From Thalassomonas sp. M1454 (lineage in GTDB: Bacteria; Pseudomonadota; Gammaproteobacteria; Enterobacterales; Alteromonadaceae): a stretch of DNA of 64,000 nucleotides. The stretch covers positions 217,100 to 281,099 of the forward strand of contig NZ_VKDD01000006.1 of the NCBI RefSeq assembly GCF_007097525.1, read 5' to 3'. The position numbers and the translations under genes are program-made. The notes below the pieces were generated by a model. It had not been told where the DNA came from. It saw only the letters and a list, made by a program, of their open reading frames with translations, and did no database searches. How positions within the stretch are numbered: position 1 is the first letter of the stretch; every line of letters starts with the position of its first letter. This document shows positions 25,415 through 34,655 of the stretch, one piece after another.

Positions 25415-27660
25415 TAAATATCCATTGCTTGCTGCTCTCGTATTTGAGAGTCTTTTTGTTGAGATTCTTCACTTTGAGAATCGATTTGTTCAGTTAAATC
25501 TTTTATCTGCACTAAATTACGGCCCATTTTTTTAGCTTGGTATAAGCAGGAATCTGCAATTTCAACCCAATCTAAAACATCTTTAGAAAATGTAGCCGGA
25601 GCTAAAATAGCACCGATGCTTGCGCTAATATGAATGATTTTTTCATCCGGTGTATAAATCACCGATTTTTCAATGCGGTGGCGTAATCTTTCTAATTTAT
25701 AATCAAGGTTATGAGGTGAAATCCCTGTAATTAATATCACAAATTCCTCACCACCGTAGCGGGCATTAACATCGGTCTCACGACAAAATTCGGAGGTCAT
25801 GATTTGCGCAACCTTGCGCAAACAATTATCTCCGGCTAAATGACCATGTAAATCATTGATGTCTTTAAAATTATCAAGATCAATCATAATAACGGCAATA
25901 GTTTGTTTATTACGATATGCGAGCTTTTGAAAAAATGAAAATTGACGGTCAAAATAGCCACGATTATAAATCTTAGTTAAGGCATCTTTTTCGGCAAGTT
26001 TAGTTAGCTTTTGATTAGCAAGCTCTAACTCTTGGGTTCTTAACTCAACTTGATTTTCTAGCTCTTGTTGATGATTTAAGATTTGCTTTTTACTTACTTG
26101 TAACTCGTCATACAGGGAGCTTATCTCAATTGATGCAGTTTTTCTCAGAGGCTTAAACTCATGAATATTATTAGCTTCTACCGATTTAATTTGTTTTAAG
26201 ATAAACATTAAAGGCTTAGTTAAACGAATACCAATTCTTTCAGCTAAACCTAATGAAATTAAAACCGCTAAAATTAACAACGCAAAGAGCAGTAGATACT
26301 CTCTTTCTACCGGGCTAATAACATTGTCGGAATCAAGCATTACATAAATTTTCCAACCGTTACTTAATTTACCCCGCGATAAAAAGTAATCATTTTTTAA
26401 CTCGCCACTTTCTGTTGAAATAGTAACTAAGCCCGTAGATTTAAAGCTTAAGTCCTTCTTTTCTTGATATTTAAAATGATCATTTAATTCTACAGGAACG
26501 GTAGGTGTTGCATAAATGATTTGGTTATTTGCATCGGTAATAACATAATGTAGCTCTTGCAACATACCCTCAGGCATAAGCTTAGCTAAAGAGAGCCACT
26601 TTATTGATATTTGTACAACACCAGCAACTTGTTTTAATTCGCTCCCGGTAAAATACGGGTAACTTATTAAAATTACTGGTTCAGCAATCGCTGAATTACT
26701 CATACCTTTGGCAATAACACCATCTTTACTTGTTATAGTTGCTTTAAAATTAGCCTGAGATTTAATGCTATCGTTTGCTTTAACTAATTTATCAGCAGTT
26801 ATATTGCCATTAGAATTTGAAACAAGAATAGTACCATCTGCAGCGGCAATTAAAATTTCATCAATATATTGATAATCGTTTCGTTGCTGGCTAATTAGGG
26901 TCAGTTGTTGTTGCTGGTTTATATCTGGGCTAAGAGTTAATCCGTTTGCAATATTCTTAACCACTAAACCATACATATTTAAAAAGTCATTGGTTCGATG
27001 AACTAAATGCTTTTTGCCATCGATCAGGTTACTTTCCACCGTATCATGTTGATATGTTAGTACTTTATGAGTAACAAAAAGTGAAGTCGACATAATACAA
27101 AATATCACGATAAGCGAAGTAGCGTAGACTATTTGATCTTTTAAGCCACGAACTTTAGTTGCCTGTTGACGAAAAGAAAATGAGAATGTTTTTGAGAAAA
27201 AGTAAACAAGCAAGCCAGCAATACAAGCGCACAATAAACCATTGAAAACTTGTTTCACCATTATTAGTAATTTAAGTTGATAAGGTATATCTGCCATAGT
27301 AGACAATAACACCATAGTGACAGGCGTACCGATAAAGATCCAAAAGAACAGATCACCATAAAGTACATACCAACCGCGAGTTCTGAGGAACGCAATACAA
27401 ATAGCTTCAAGGCCAAATATTAAAAAGCCAAATGGGTGACCTGCGGAAAAAATTAAAGATGATGTCACAATCAAAGCAGCGAACAATGTATAAAGTACGC
27501 CAAAGCGCATGGCCACAATAACAAAAGCGATATTACCTAAGATCAAGTAGACATTGGCAAATAAGGGCACTGGCGTTAGGTTTAATAAGTAGCCGATGGC
27601 AGAAAGTAGCAATACAAAAAGTATTGGTTTTATTTGCTCTTTTAATGATTGATTAAACAT
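25414..27660 (-). CDS. Membrane sensor diguanylate cyclase (GGDEF)
   Basis: A 748-residue protein. The N-terminal 180 residues hold about six to seven hydrophobic segments, resembling a MASE-type integral sensor. After another helix comes an extracytoplasmic Cache-like domain (about 205-455), a further membrane helix ([17 protein letters not shown]) and a HAMP-like linker. A coiled coil ([22 protein letters not shown]) leads to the GGDEF domain. The active site is GGEEF near residue 634. The inhibitory RxxD site (RETD) is placed five residues before it, so the enzyme looks active and feedback-inhibited. There is no EAL domain. It overlaps folD by one base, and the gene on its other side is divergent. 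Confidence 0.9.
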   Translation of the reverse strand: MFNQSLKEQIKPILFVLLLSAIGYLLNLTPVPLFANVYLILGNIAFVIVAMRFGVLYTLFAALIVTSSLIFSAGHPFGFLIFGLEAICIAFLRTRGWYVLYGDLFFWIFIGTPVTMVLLSTMADIPYQLKLLIMVKQVFNGLLCACIAGLLVYFFSKTFSFSFRQQATKVRGLKDQIVYATSLIVIFCIMSTSLFVTHKVLTYQHDTVESNLIDGKKHLVHRTNDFLNMYGLVVKNIANGLTLSPDINQQQQLTLISQQRNDYQYIDEILIAAADGTILVSNSNGNITADKLVKANDSIKSQANFKATITSKDGVIAKGMSNSAIAEPVILISYPYFTGSELKQVAGVVQISIKWLSLAKLMPEGMLQELHYVITDANNQIIYATPTVPVELNDHFKYQEKKDLSFKSTGLVTISTESGELKNDYFLSRGKLSNGWKIYVMLDSDNVISPVEREYLLLFALLILAVLISLGLAERIGIRLTKPLMFILKQIKSVEANNIHEFKPLRKTASIEISSLYDELQVSKKQILNHQQELENQVELRTQELELANQKLTKLAEKDALTKIYNRGYFDRQFSFFQKLAYRNKQTIAVIMIDLDNFKDINDLHGHLAGDNCLRKVAQIMTSEFCRETDVNARYGGEEFVILITGISPHNLDYKLERLRHRIEKSVIYTPDEKIIHISASIGAILAPATFSKDVLDWVEIADSCLYQAKKMGRNLVQIKDLTEQIDSQSEESQQKDSQIREQQAMDI

Positions 27661-27791
27661 AATTTATTATTTTTATTATCTGCGTTTCTTAAAATTAACA
27701 TTTACCTGTATATTATGCACATGTTAATAAATTATTTTAGCTATAATTTTTTATAGTAATCAAACAGTTTAAAAGCCATTTAGGAAATCAC

Positions 27792-29891
27792 TTGGGCAAC
27801 AAAATAATCATTGCGATGATCTTAGGATTGATCATAGGCTTTAGCACGCAATTTACCTTACCTATCATAGATCTTATTGGTCAAGGCTTTGTCATGTTGT
27901 TACAAATGACCGCTTTACCTTATATTTCTGTTTCATTAATTTACGGCATTGGCTCAATGAGTCGGCAACAAAGCAAGCAATTACTAAAGTATGGTAGTGC
28001 AAGCTTTATGCTTTTAGTACTCACCGTTTTATTCTTTATTTTCCTAGCGCCTATCGCATTTCCAGACTGGACAGCTGCAGCATTTTATAGTGCCAGTGCC
28101 ATAGAATCTAAACCCGAGTTAAATATATTACAGCTATTTTTACCTGCTAACCCTTTCAATGCGTATGCAGAGTCAATTATTCCTGCGGTTGTGGTATTTA
28201 GTATATTTATTGGCATTGGTTTTATTGGGGTCGAAAACAAACGCCGCAGCCTTTATGTGTTTAAAGATATGAGAGAAGCATTATCTGTTGTTACTAACAT
28301 CGTTATGTATCTAGCACCTATTGGTGTATTTGCTATTTCTTTAAATGCTGCAGCAACCTTAATTCCGGAAGAATTAGAAGGCCTTTTAGTTTATATCGTC
28401 ACCATTGCTAGTATCGTCGGCCTACTCTGCTTTATCGTATTGCCAATGATACTAACTATCATCACCCCTTTAACTTATAAGCAATTATTAACCATAGCCA
28501 AAGCACCGTTAATTACAGCTTTTGCTACGGGCAGTTTATTTGTTGTATTACCACTGATTGTTGAAAATGTGCGTAAGCAGTTAAAAGATTATGCCAAGAT
28601 AAATACTGCAGCAAAGCGCATTCCATCAATATTAGTTCCTATTTGCTTTAGCTTACCGGTCGGTGGAAAACTGCTTGCTATATTCTTTGTATTATTCGCC
28701 GGTTGGTTCTCAGGAGAAACTGTTGCCATAGCAGATTACCCAAAACTAATGCTGATGGGGGTTATGCAACTGTTTGGCTCAAGTATGATTGCGGTACCAA
28801 ATTTACTAGAAAGCTTTAACGTATCCGGCGGTATGTTTGAACTATTTATCGTTGCAGAACAGTTAATTATTTCACGTTTAGGCGCATTGCTATCAGTCAT
28901 GTTTATTATGGTATTTAGCTTACTCGTGACTTTAATGGTATTAAAACAAGTTAAATTTAATTTAAAGCCGTTTGCATTATTTAGTTTTGGTGCGCCATTA
29001 TGCACTGCGCTGGTTTTAAGTGTATTAAGTTTTGGTTTTGATTCAATTGGCCATCAATACCAGGGCTATGAAAAGTTTATTAATCGCGATTTACTATTAC
29101 CACCAGCCAAAGCGAGATACTTAAAAGAGCCATCAGAGCTTGCCTATACCGAAGTAAATTCATCTGACACATTAACTAACATTCAAAATCGTGGTTTTCT
29201 GCGCATGGGTTATTATCGTGATTCCTTACCCTATGCTTTTCATAATAAAGATGGAGTATTGGTTGGACTGGATATCGAATTAGGTCATCTACTCGCATAT
29301 GAATTAGGAGTGGATATTGAATTTGTACAAATTTATCGTAACCGCACCAACGAACTACTTAATAGTGGTTATTTAGATATAGTATCGGGCATCCCTATTA
29401 CTCCTGCTAACTTGATCAAATACAACCTAAGCGAATCTTATATAAGTGAACATGCTGCTTTGTTAGTTAAAGATGAAGCTCGCCAAAACTTTACTACATG
29501 GGAAAGTTTAATCGGCCGTAAAGACTTAGTGATAGGCATCCCTGAAGCTTACTTTTATGCTCAAGGTGTACAAAAGAATTTACCTGACAGTGTGGTGTGG
29601 GAGCTTTCTACCCCTAGGTTGTTCTTTAAAGAAAAAGGTGAAAAAATTGATGCTATGCTTTATGGCGCAGCCGGAGCCTCGGCCTGGACTTTACTTTATC
29701 CAGAATATTCAGTGGTGCTGCCTAAACCGCAAATGCCCGCCGTTGCCATTGCTTTTCCTTTAGCTCAGGACGATGCTGCTTTTGAGCATTTTATTAGCCA
29801 TTGGATCCGTATGAAAAAACGTAGCAATACTATTTCAGCCTTCTATACTTATTGGATAGAAGGTAAAAAGCCAGCGAACTTTATAAGATAA
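27792..29891 (+). CDS. Dicarboxylate/amino-acid:cation symporter fused to a periplasmic solute-binding domain
   Basis: A 699-residue fusion. Residues 1-390 are an SDF/DAACS (GltP/DctA-type) symporter with the helical hairpin and transport core patterns (SLPVGGKLLAIFFVLFAGWF, the substrate hairpin region). An extra hydrophobic helix near 395-415 (FALFSFGAPLCTALVLSVLSF) then leads to an SBP_bac_3-type domain (about 456-690: GFLRMGYYRDSLPYAFHNKDGVLVGLDIEL). The extra helix would place this domain in the periplasm. The start is TTG at 27792, backed by AGGA six bases upstream. It is divergent from the diguanylate cyclase gene and not in an operon. Confidence 0.88.
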   Translation: MGNKIIIAMILGLIIGFSTQFTLPIIDLIGQGFVMLLQMTALPYISVSLIYGIGSMSRQQSKQLLKYGSASFMLLVLTVLFFIFLAPIAFPDWTAAAFYSASAIESKPELNILQLFLPANPFNAYAESIIPAVVVFSIFIGIGFIGVENKRRSLYVFKDMREALSVVTNIVMYLAPIGVFAISLNAAATLIPEELEGLLVYIVTIASIVGLLCFIVLPMILTIITPLTYKQLLTIAKAPLITAFATGSLFVVLPLIVENVRKQLKDYAKINTAAKRIPSILVPICFSLPVGGKLLAIFFVLFAGWFSGETVAIADYPKLMLMGVMQLFGSSMIAVPNLLESFNVSGGMFELFIVAEQLIISRLGALLSVMFIMVFSLLVTLMVLKQVKFNLKPFALFSFGAPLCTALVLSVLSFGFDSIGHQYQGYEKFINRDLLLPPAKARYLKEPSELAYTEVNSSDTLTNIQNRGFLRMGYYRDSLPYAFHNKDGVLVGLDIELGHLLAYELGVDIEFVQIYRNRTNELLNSGYLDIVSGIPITPANLIKYNLSESYISEHAALLVKDEARQNFTTWESLIGRKDLVIGIPEAYFYAQGVQKNLPDSVVWELSTPRLFFKEKGEKIDAMLYGAAGASAWTLLYPEYSVVLPKPQMPAVAIAFPLAQDDAAFEHFISHWIRMKKRSNTISAFYTYWIEGKKPANFIR

Positions 29892-30029
29892 CCTTGTCTT
29901 AAATAGCTACAGGGTTAAAATCAATAAATTCTGGCCAAATACAGCAAAAGTTACAATTTCTCTGTTCCATTTTATAAAAAAGAGGATTAGAGTAGCAGAT
30001 AGAACAATTGCAGACATTACAGGAATAAT

Positions 30030-30251
30030 ATGATGCAAATAACAGAATGGGTTGACGAATTATTTGAAATTTTTGATGAAGACAAAGACGGCGTAATTAA
30101 TCGCTCTGAATTTGTTGAGTTAATTGACTGCTTACTTCAGCAAAAAGGCTTAAACATGTGTGAAACAATTTTCCACAAGTTTGATAAGAATCATGACAAC
30201 AGCATCAACAAGGAAGAGTTGACGGAAATGATCATCGATTTGGCGTTATAA
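30030..30251 (+). CDS. Small EF-hand calcium-binding protein
   Basis: A 73-residue soluble protein made of two EF-hands. Loop 1 is DEDKDGVINRSE (residues 16-27), with acidic or oxygen ligands at positions 1, 3, 5 and 12 and Gly at 6. Loop 2 is DKNHDNSINKEE (52-63), with Asn in place of Gly at position 6. Both are flanked by amphipathic helices, as in a calmodulin lobe. There is no signal peptide, so it is likely a cytosolic calcium sensor or buffer. The ATG at 30033 is an equally good start. No obvious partner gene lies next to it. Confidence 0.85.
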   Translation: MMQITEWVDELFEIFDEDKDGVINRSEFVELIDCLLQQKGLNMCETIFHKFDKNHDNSINKEELTEMIIDLAL

Positions 30252-30263
30252 ACAAAGCCAATA

Positions 30264-30292
30264 GCAGCTCGAATACATTTAATTTGAGCTGC
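30264..30292. terminator. Hairpin between EF-hand gene and convergent membrane protein gene
   Basis: GCAGCTC (30264-30270) and GAGCTGC (30286-30292) form a 7-bp GC-containing stem with one more pairing region of A/T inside. It overlaps the end of the minus-strand gene. It is a probable shared terminator, with no strong U run. Confidence 0.45.
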
Positions 30293-30623
30293 AAAATATA
30301 TACATACTTTCCCAATAAGGCCGCCCGGCTAAACAATTGGCAACCTCTCCTAGTGCGTTAAACACATAAAACCAATACACACAAAAAATTAGCAATCCAA
30401 GATAGTCATACCAAGCAAACCATCTTTTTTCAGCTGTTGGTACTGGGATAATAAGTTCTCGGGCAAAGCAGTATTTAAAAACCAAGTTAAACATAAGATA
30501 AAAGACTTGGTATACAAAGCCAATCGCTAACAAAATAAATACGGGATGATAAATAGATAACAGCATTGCCGCCAGTAATAAAAAGAAGAATAAAATGGTG
30601 AAACCAATGCGCATTTTTTGCAA
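30279..30623 (-). CDS. Small inner-membrane protein, unknown function
   Basis: A 114-residue, very hydrophobic protein with three likely transmembrane helices (about 5-26, 28-50 and 70-92). Between the second and third is a short basic/aromatic loop (PTAEKRWFAWYDYLG). The C-terminus carries NCLAGRPYWESMYIFCSSN. I do not recognise a family. No partner gene is in the same orientation next to it: the cytochrome gene upstream ends behind its own terminator. Confidence 0.65.
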   Translation of the reverse strand: MQKMRIGFTILFFFLLLAAMLLSIYHPVFILLAIGFVYQVFYLMFNLVFKYCFARELIIPVPTAEKRWFAWYDYLGLLIFCVYWFYVFNALGEVANCLAGRPYWESMYIFCSSN

Positions 30624-30720
30624 CGTTTTAAGCCTAAAGTTTCAAAACCAATATATTGTTAAAATAGTTAATAAAAACTGTTTTGTAAATAAAACTAGCT
30701 ACTTTGATAAATTGCACAAA

Positions 30721-30751
30721 AAAACAGCCAACACGAATGTTGGCTGTTTTG
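30721..30751 (-). terminator. Rho-independent terminator after the diheme cytochrome gene
   Basis: AAAACAGCCAACA pairs with TGTTGGCTGTTTT around loop CGAA, 25 bases after the minus-strand stop at 30775. A-run and T-run flanks make it bidirectional in principle. Confidence 0.85.
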
Positions 30752-30774
30752 ATTTTCACTAAGTGTATTAACGC

Positions 30775-32295
30775 TTAATCAGGGCAAGTTTCACTAGGTA
30801 GGTTAGTGATCCACTGTTTGATTAACTCAACACCTTCTATGTGGTGGGTACTGCGTCCTAATGGTGCCATACGTTGATTAGGATCAACCGTTGTCATACG
30901 TAATAATAAATAAGACTCTTCAGGCTTACCAGGTACAACACCATAAGTTACGTTTTTAGGGAACTGTGGTAGTAAACGATCGAAAGCATAATCACTTTCT
31001 TCATCAATACGAGACACAGGATCACGGTTCGCAATTGGCAGTTTACATACACCAAATCGATCTGAGCGTTCACTGTAATCACGATTGTACTCTAACTGCA
31101 AACCAGTATAACCAGCAGCACCTGCATAGTTAGGTTTTCCAGCATCTTCTAAACTCAATTCAGAACGATGACAATGGGCACAGTTAATATCTAAGTATGC
31201 GCGGGCAGCATCATCAACTTCTTCATTAGATAATTGGCTAAGTACCGTATTGTCCTTAAACAGCATGATTTTTTCTAATGCATCAACACCACTTTCAGGT
31301 AAGCCAGTTAAAAAGCCCTGCTCTTGCCAATACTCTAATTGATTCGCTGTTGTGCCATCTTCATATTCAAACTCTTTATTTAAATAACGAGCTTTAGGAC
31401 CAATAGGCATAAAAATGTTTGGACGAATATCATCCGAACCTTGTGATACAGGTAATAACTGATGACATGAATTACACGAAGTAGCTTTCGGTACTTGGTA
31501 AGTAAAATCAATCATTTCACCTTTATGCGTTGTAGTAACATCTAATGATGCACCGGTAATAGCTAATTCAGCTTTACTGCCATCAGATTCAATTGGATCC
31601 CAGTAATAAGGTAATGCCGTCCAACCATCTTGACGGTGTATTAATAAGCGAGTTTCAATAACTAACTCTTCACCATCACGATCAGCTGTTGTAACTGGCA
31701 TAGTAAATGTTTTCACGAGTACAGTTCCAACAGGGAAATCTAAAATTTCATGCTCACTATAGACAGCTTTTGTACCTTCAGGAATAAATGCATAACGGTA
31801 TTTAGTTGCATAATCGGTAAATAAAGGCACGGCTAAGTCAAATGGAACACCACCGGCACTTGGGTTAGCAGTTGGATCGCTACTATCTTTAAATAAGTTG
31901 TATGACGATAAATCCTTACATGTCTCAGTCATTAACGCATCCCAGTTAACTCCTGAAGTCTGCGCATCACAGTTACCAGGCTTACCTGTTGGACCGCCAG
32001 CACCTTCATTTGAAGAACCATCATCTGGGTTAGTTTCATCTTCAGGTTGTTCCTCTGACTCCTCTCCATGAGGAGTTGGATCAGCATTGTCACCAATACC
32101 ATCACCATCAGAATCAAATTGCTCACTTGCATCATTTGGAAAGGCATCATTATGATCATGATAGCCATCACCATCAGTATCAACGACTTGCTTGTCTTGG
32201 AAAGGCATGCTTTCACCATCGCCGCCACATGCAGTCAGTGCAACAGCAAAAACTGCGGCTAATGAAATGATTTTTACTTGCTTGATATTTTTCAT
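30775..32295 (-). CDS. SO_2930 family diheme c-type cytochrome lipoprotein
   Basis: A 506-residue lipoprotein. The ATG at 32295 is preferred over an in-frame GTG three codons upstream, because AGGTG stands 7 bases before it. The lipobox is LTAC (C23). Next are aspartate-rich calcium-binding repeats (DTDGDGYHDHNDAFPND and DSDGDGIGDNADPTP) of the thrombospondin type 3 kind and an acidic linker. The conserved domain of the TIGR03806/SO_2930 family follows, with haem sites CNSCH (about 272) and CAHCH (about 370). It is presumably periplasmic or surface-anchored. It is downstream of the beta-helix lipoprotein gene, the known cognate partner family. Confidence 0.87.
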   Translation of the reverse strand: MKNIKQVKIISLAAVFAVALTACGGDGESMPFQDKQVVDTDGDGYHDHNDAFPNDASEQFDSDGDGIGDNADPTPHGEESEEQPEDETNPDDGSSNEGAGGPTGKPGNCDAQTSGVNWDALMTETCKDLSSYNLFKDSSDPTANPSAGGVPFDLAVPLFTDYATKYRYAFIPEGTKAVYSEHEILDFPVGTVLVKTFTMPVTTADRDGEELVIETRLLIHRQDGWTALPYYWDPIESDGSKAELAITGASLDVTTTHKGEMIDFTYQVPKATSCNSCHQLLPVSQGSDDIRPNIFMPIGPKARYLNKEFEYEDGTTANQLEYWQEQGFLTGLPESGVDALEKIMLFKDNTVLSQLSNEEVDDAARAYLDINCAHCHRSELSLEDAGKPNYAGAAGYTGLQLEYNRDYSERSDRFGVCKLPIANRDPVSRIDEESDYAFDRLLPQFPKNVTYGVVPGKPEESYLLLRMTTVDPNQRMAPLGRSTHHIEGVELIKQWITNLPSETCPD

Positions 32296-32345
32296 TTTTG
32301 TCACCTACCCCATACATATTTGCAACAAATATAGGGCCTAAAAAT

Positions 32346-32366
32346 AAGGTGGGCAGTGCCCACCTT
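32346..32366 (-). terminator. Intercistronic GC-rich hairpin between beta-helix and cytochrome genes
   Basis: AAGGTGGGCA and its exact complement TGCCCACCTT flank a single base; on the minus strand TTATTTTT follows. It lies 26 bases after the beta-helix stop. It is likely a partial terminator or an mRNA stabiliser that sets unequal expression of the pair. Confidence 0.65.
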
Positions 32367-32391
32367 TAATTATTTTCTATTTAACCTGCTC

Positions 32392-34143
32392 TTATAAATT
32401 ACAAGAGTATGAAGCTCTGTCATCACCGTCACAACCGTATGATTTACCACGGAAAGATACCGTAGCAGGAGCTAGACGAGGTTGAGTACAAGCAAATTTG
32501 GTATTGCTATGAATATTTGAAATTTCAAACGTTGGCACAGGTAAGCCATCTTGAGTACCAAAAACAGCTTGAGCAGCTCTCGATGGGAAAACCATGCCAA
32601 TTTGAGGACCATTGTCACTAGCTGCAATTTCAGCTGTACGACCAGCAACAGCACCTTCACCATAGAATTCTTGATGTGAAGCTGAAGAGTTACCATCAAT
32701 GTTGTTATCTAAACATAAACCATCTTCAACCGGGTAAGGTTTAAAGTCAGCATTAAGCGCTTCAAGTTGTTTAAATTCTTCAGTTTCATTTACAACGTAT
32801 TCACCAATACCGTCAAATAAGATCGCTGGCATTTTATAACCTGTACGCTCAATTGGGTATAGTGCAGCCATGTATGCATCTGTCATACCAGTGAAGCCTT
32901 TAGTGATAGAGAATCCTGGAGCAAAATCATCATCTAAGATATGACCGCGCGGCTCAGCACCGGTGCGTTCAATTACGTTATCGTGAATATAGTTCAGTTT
33001 AAAGTTTGGTGACCAACCTGACATCATAGTTTCAACATAACGACCGGCGTAATCTTCAAGATTAGTGTTAACAATGAAGTAGCTCACAATTTCCATTGCG
33101 GCAGTTTCGTTGTCTTTAAAGTAGTTGTGGTAAACCTCAACACTTGATGTTGCTAGGTTTAAAAAGCCAGTGCCCGGAGGAACTAGACCAACAGTAGATG
33201 TTTTAGGAGCAACACTATTTGTGTTGTTAGCAATCATGTCATTATCGAATACGCGGACATTGCCGCCGTAGGCTTTTTCAAGACCAGGTAAGTCAAATAC
33301 TAAAATACCGCCAGTGTTGCCTGTAGCTAAGTTTTTATAAACATCAGCATTGGTTGAGTTTTCAATTTCAATACCCGCTACGTTGTTTTTAGCGATGTTA
33401 TGACGTACAACGATATTACTTGTTTGACCAACATAAATACCTGCATCAGCAGAGCCGTACGCGTAGTTGTATTCCATTAAAACATTTTGGCTACTTACTG
33501 GGTATAAACCATAAGCACCGTTACCTGAGTCTAACTCACCTTCCCAAATAGCACCGGTATAAGCAATTTTAACACCATTTGCTTTTTCAATTTTGATACC
33601 ATTTTTGTTGGCTTCAAATACTGAGAAATCACGGATTTCAAGGTCTGAACCACCTTCAAAGCGAACAGCATCATCTGATACTGTTGAAGTACTAAAATCT
33701 AATTGAGTTTCATTGATACCGTAACCAGTGAAAGTAATATTTCGCTTATTTTGAACTAAAATAGTATCGGAAACGAAGAAACGACCTTGAGGTAATACTA
33801 AAGTTTCGCCATCTTTTAAATCAAAGATAGCTAAGTTGATTGCATCAGTAATATCAGCACCATCTTCTAACTCACCAGCAAAATAATCGCTAACTAGGAT
33901 TGCATCTTCATAAATAGCAAAATCAGAAGTTGTGTATGCAAAAGCAGCTGAGGCTGTTGCATCTTCACCACTACCGCCAGCACCAGCTGGTCCAGTTGGA
34001 CCGACTGGACCTTGTACACCAGGTAAGCCATTTGCACCTTGAGAACCATCTTCGCCAGCACAACCAGCCAAAAGTAAGACACTTGATACTGCAGCGGCTA
34101 AAGCAGACTGCTTCCAAGTTAACTTTTTATTACTTAATTTCAT
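32392..34143 (-). CDS. Parallel beta-helix lipoprotein with collagen-like stalk (TIGR03805-like)
   Basis: A 583-residue lipoprotein with lipobox LLAGC (C28). Directly after the acyl-cysteine come about eight Gly-X-Y collagen-like triplets (residues 29-56, including GLPGVQGPVGPTGPAG). A right-handed parallel beta-helix follows, with repeated NIVVRHNIAKNNVAGIEIENS-type rungs (about 120-400), and then a C-terminal region with several cysteines ending SYSCNL. The family is the partner of SO_2930-type cytochromes, which follows here. Beta-helices of this kind often bind or process polysaccharides, but no catalytic residues can be assigned. AGGGGAA precedes the ATG. Confidence 0.87.
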   Translation of the reverse strand: MKLSNKKLTWKQSALAAAVSSVLLLAGCAGEDGSQGANGLPGVQGPVGPTGPAGAGGSGEDATASAAFAYTTSDFAIYEDAILVSDYFAGELEDGADITDAINLAIFDLKDGETLVLPQGRFFVSDTILVQNKRNITFTGYGINETQLDFSTSTVSDDAVRFEGGSDLEIRDFSVFEANKNGIKIEKANGVKIAYTGAIWEGELDSGNGAYGLYPVSSQNVLMEYNYAYGSADAGIYVGQTSNIVVRHNIAKNNVAGIEIENSTNADVYKNLATGNTGGILVFDLPGLEKAYGGNVRVFDNDMIANNTNSVAPKTSTVGLVPPGTGFLNLATSSVEVYHNYFKDNETAAMEIVSYFIVNTNLEDYAGRYVETMMSGWSPNFKLNYIHDNVIERTGAEPRGHILDDDFAPGFSITKGFTGMTDAYMAALYPIERTGYKMPAILFDGIGEYVVNETEEFKQLEALNADFKPYPVEDGLCLDNNIDGNSSASHQEFYGEGAVAGRTAEIAASDNGPQIGMVFPSRAAQAVFGTQDGLPVPTFEISNIHSNTKFACTQPRLAPATVSFRGKSYGCDGDDRASYSCNL

Positions 34144-34540
34144 TTTTTCCCCTAAACTCTTTAAAACATCGTCTGGTACGAGGTCCTTCTTGTTTGTTTT
34201 GATAACATTACATTAACAATCAAATTACAACGCCAAACTATTAAAACTCAACACAACGCATCCAATTCGTTGATATTCATACAATTTTATTTAAAAATCG
34301 ATTGTTTATTTTTATTTATTTTATTAACAATCGCTCAATTAATAACACAAACGTACTATAAACAGGTTAAATTTAATTTACAACTGCTAATAACAAAGTA
34401 ACGAAAAGTTACATATTAATAGATAAAAAACTGGCTTAGTTAATAAATCTATAACACTGAAAATTATGGATTTTTTAGTAATCAGTAGAAAAAATAATTT
34501 TCTTATTTTGTGGAAACGGTGCTAAAGGAAAAATTTAGAC
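34144..34540. other. Intergenic region upstream of the beta-helix lipoprotein gene
   Basis: About 400 very AT-rich bases between the beta-helix start and the tRNA-Phe terminator, presumably holding the promoter of the lipoprotein-cytochrome pair. The only repeat I see is an 8-bp CGATTGTT / AACAATCG inverted repeat near 34299-34333. No ORF or RNA gene is visible. Confidence 0.5.
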
Positions 34541-34571
34541 AAAAAAAAAGCCCAATCATAAGATTGGGCTT
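34541..34571 (-). terminator. Rho-independent terminator of tRNA-Phe
   Basis: On the minus strand AAGCCCAATC pairs with GATTGGGCTT around TTAT, followed by a run of nine T (plus-strand A at 34541-34549). It begins about 8 bases after the tRNA 3' CCA. Confidence 0.92.
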
Positions 34572-34579
34572 TAAGAATA

Positions 34580-34655
34580 TGGTGCCCCGACCCGGATTTG
34601 AACCAGGGACACGCGGATTTTCAATCCGCTGCTCTACCAACTGAGCTATCGGGGC
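34580..34655 (-). tRNA. pheV: tRNA-Phe (anticodon GAA)
   Basis: A 76-base tRNA with encoded CCA. On the minus strand the acceptor stem is GCCCCGA / TCGGGGC, with the D-arm TAGCTCAGTTGGTAGAGCA. The anticodon arm has loop TTGAAAA (anticodon GAA), and the T-arm is CTGGTTCAAATCCGG. It is a single tRNA gene with its own promoter (34692-34720) and terminator (34541-34571). The symbol is a generic E. coli-style name. Confidence 0.98.

Noticed and set aside
32068-32270. His- and Ile-rich ORFs on the plus strand opposite the cytochrome gene
   Set aside because: They are antisense readings of the aspartate-rich calcium-binding repeats and the signal peptide.
33894-34202. ORFs rich in Leu/Val/Gln on both strands over the collagen-like region
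   Set aside because: Frame-shifted readings of the repetitive Gly-X-Y codons; no start signals.
34299-34333. CGATTGTT / AACAATCG inverted repeat upstream of the beta-helix gene
   Set aside because: Only 8 bp with a 19-base AT-only spacer; chance is likely in this base composition.
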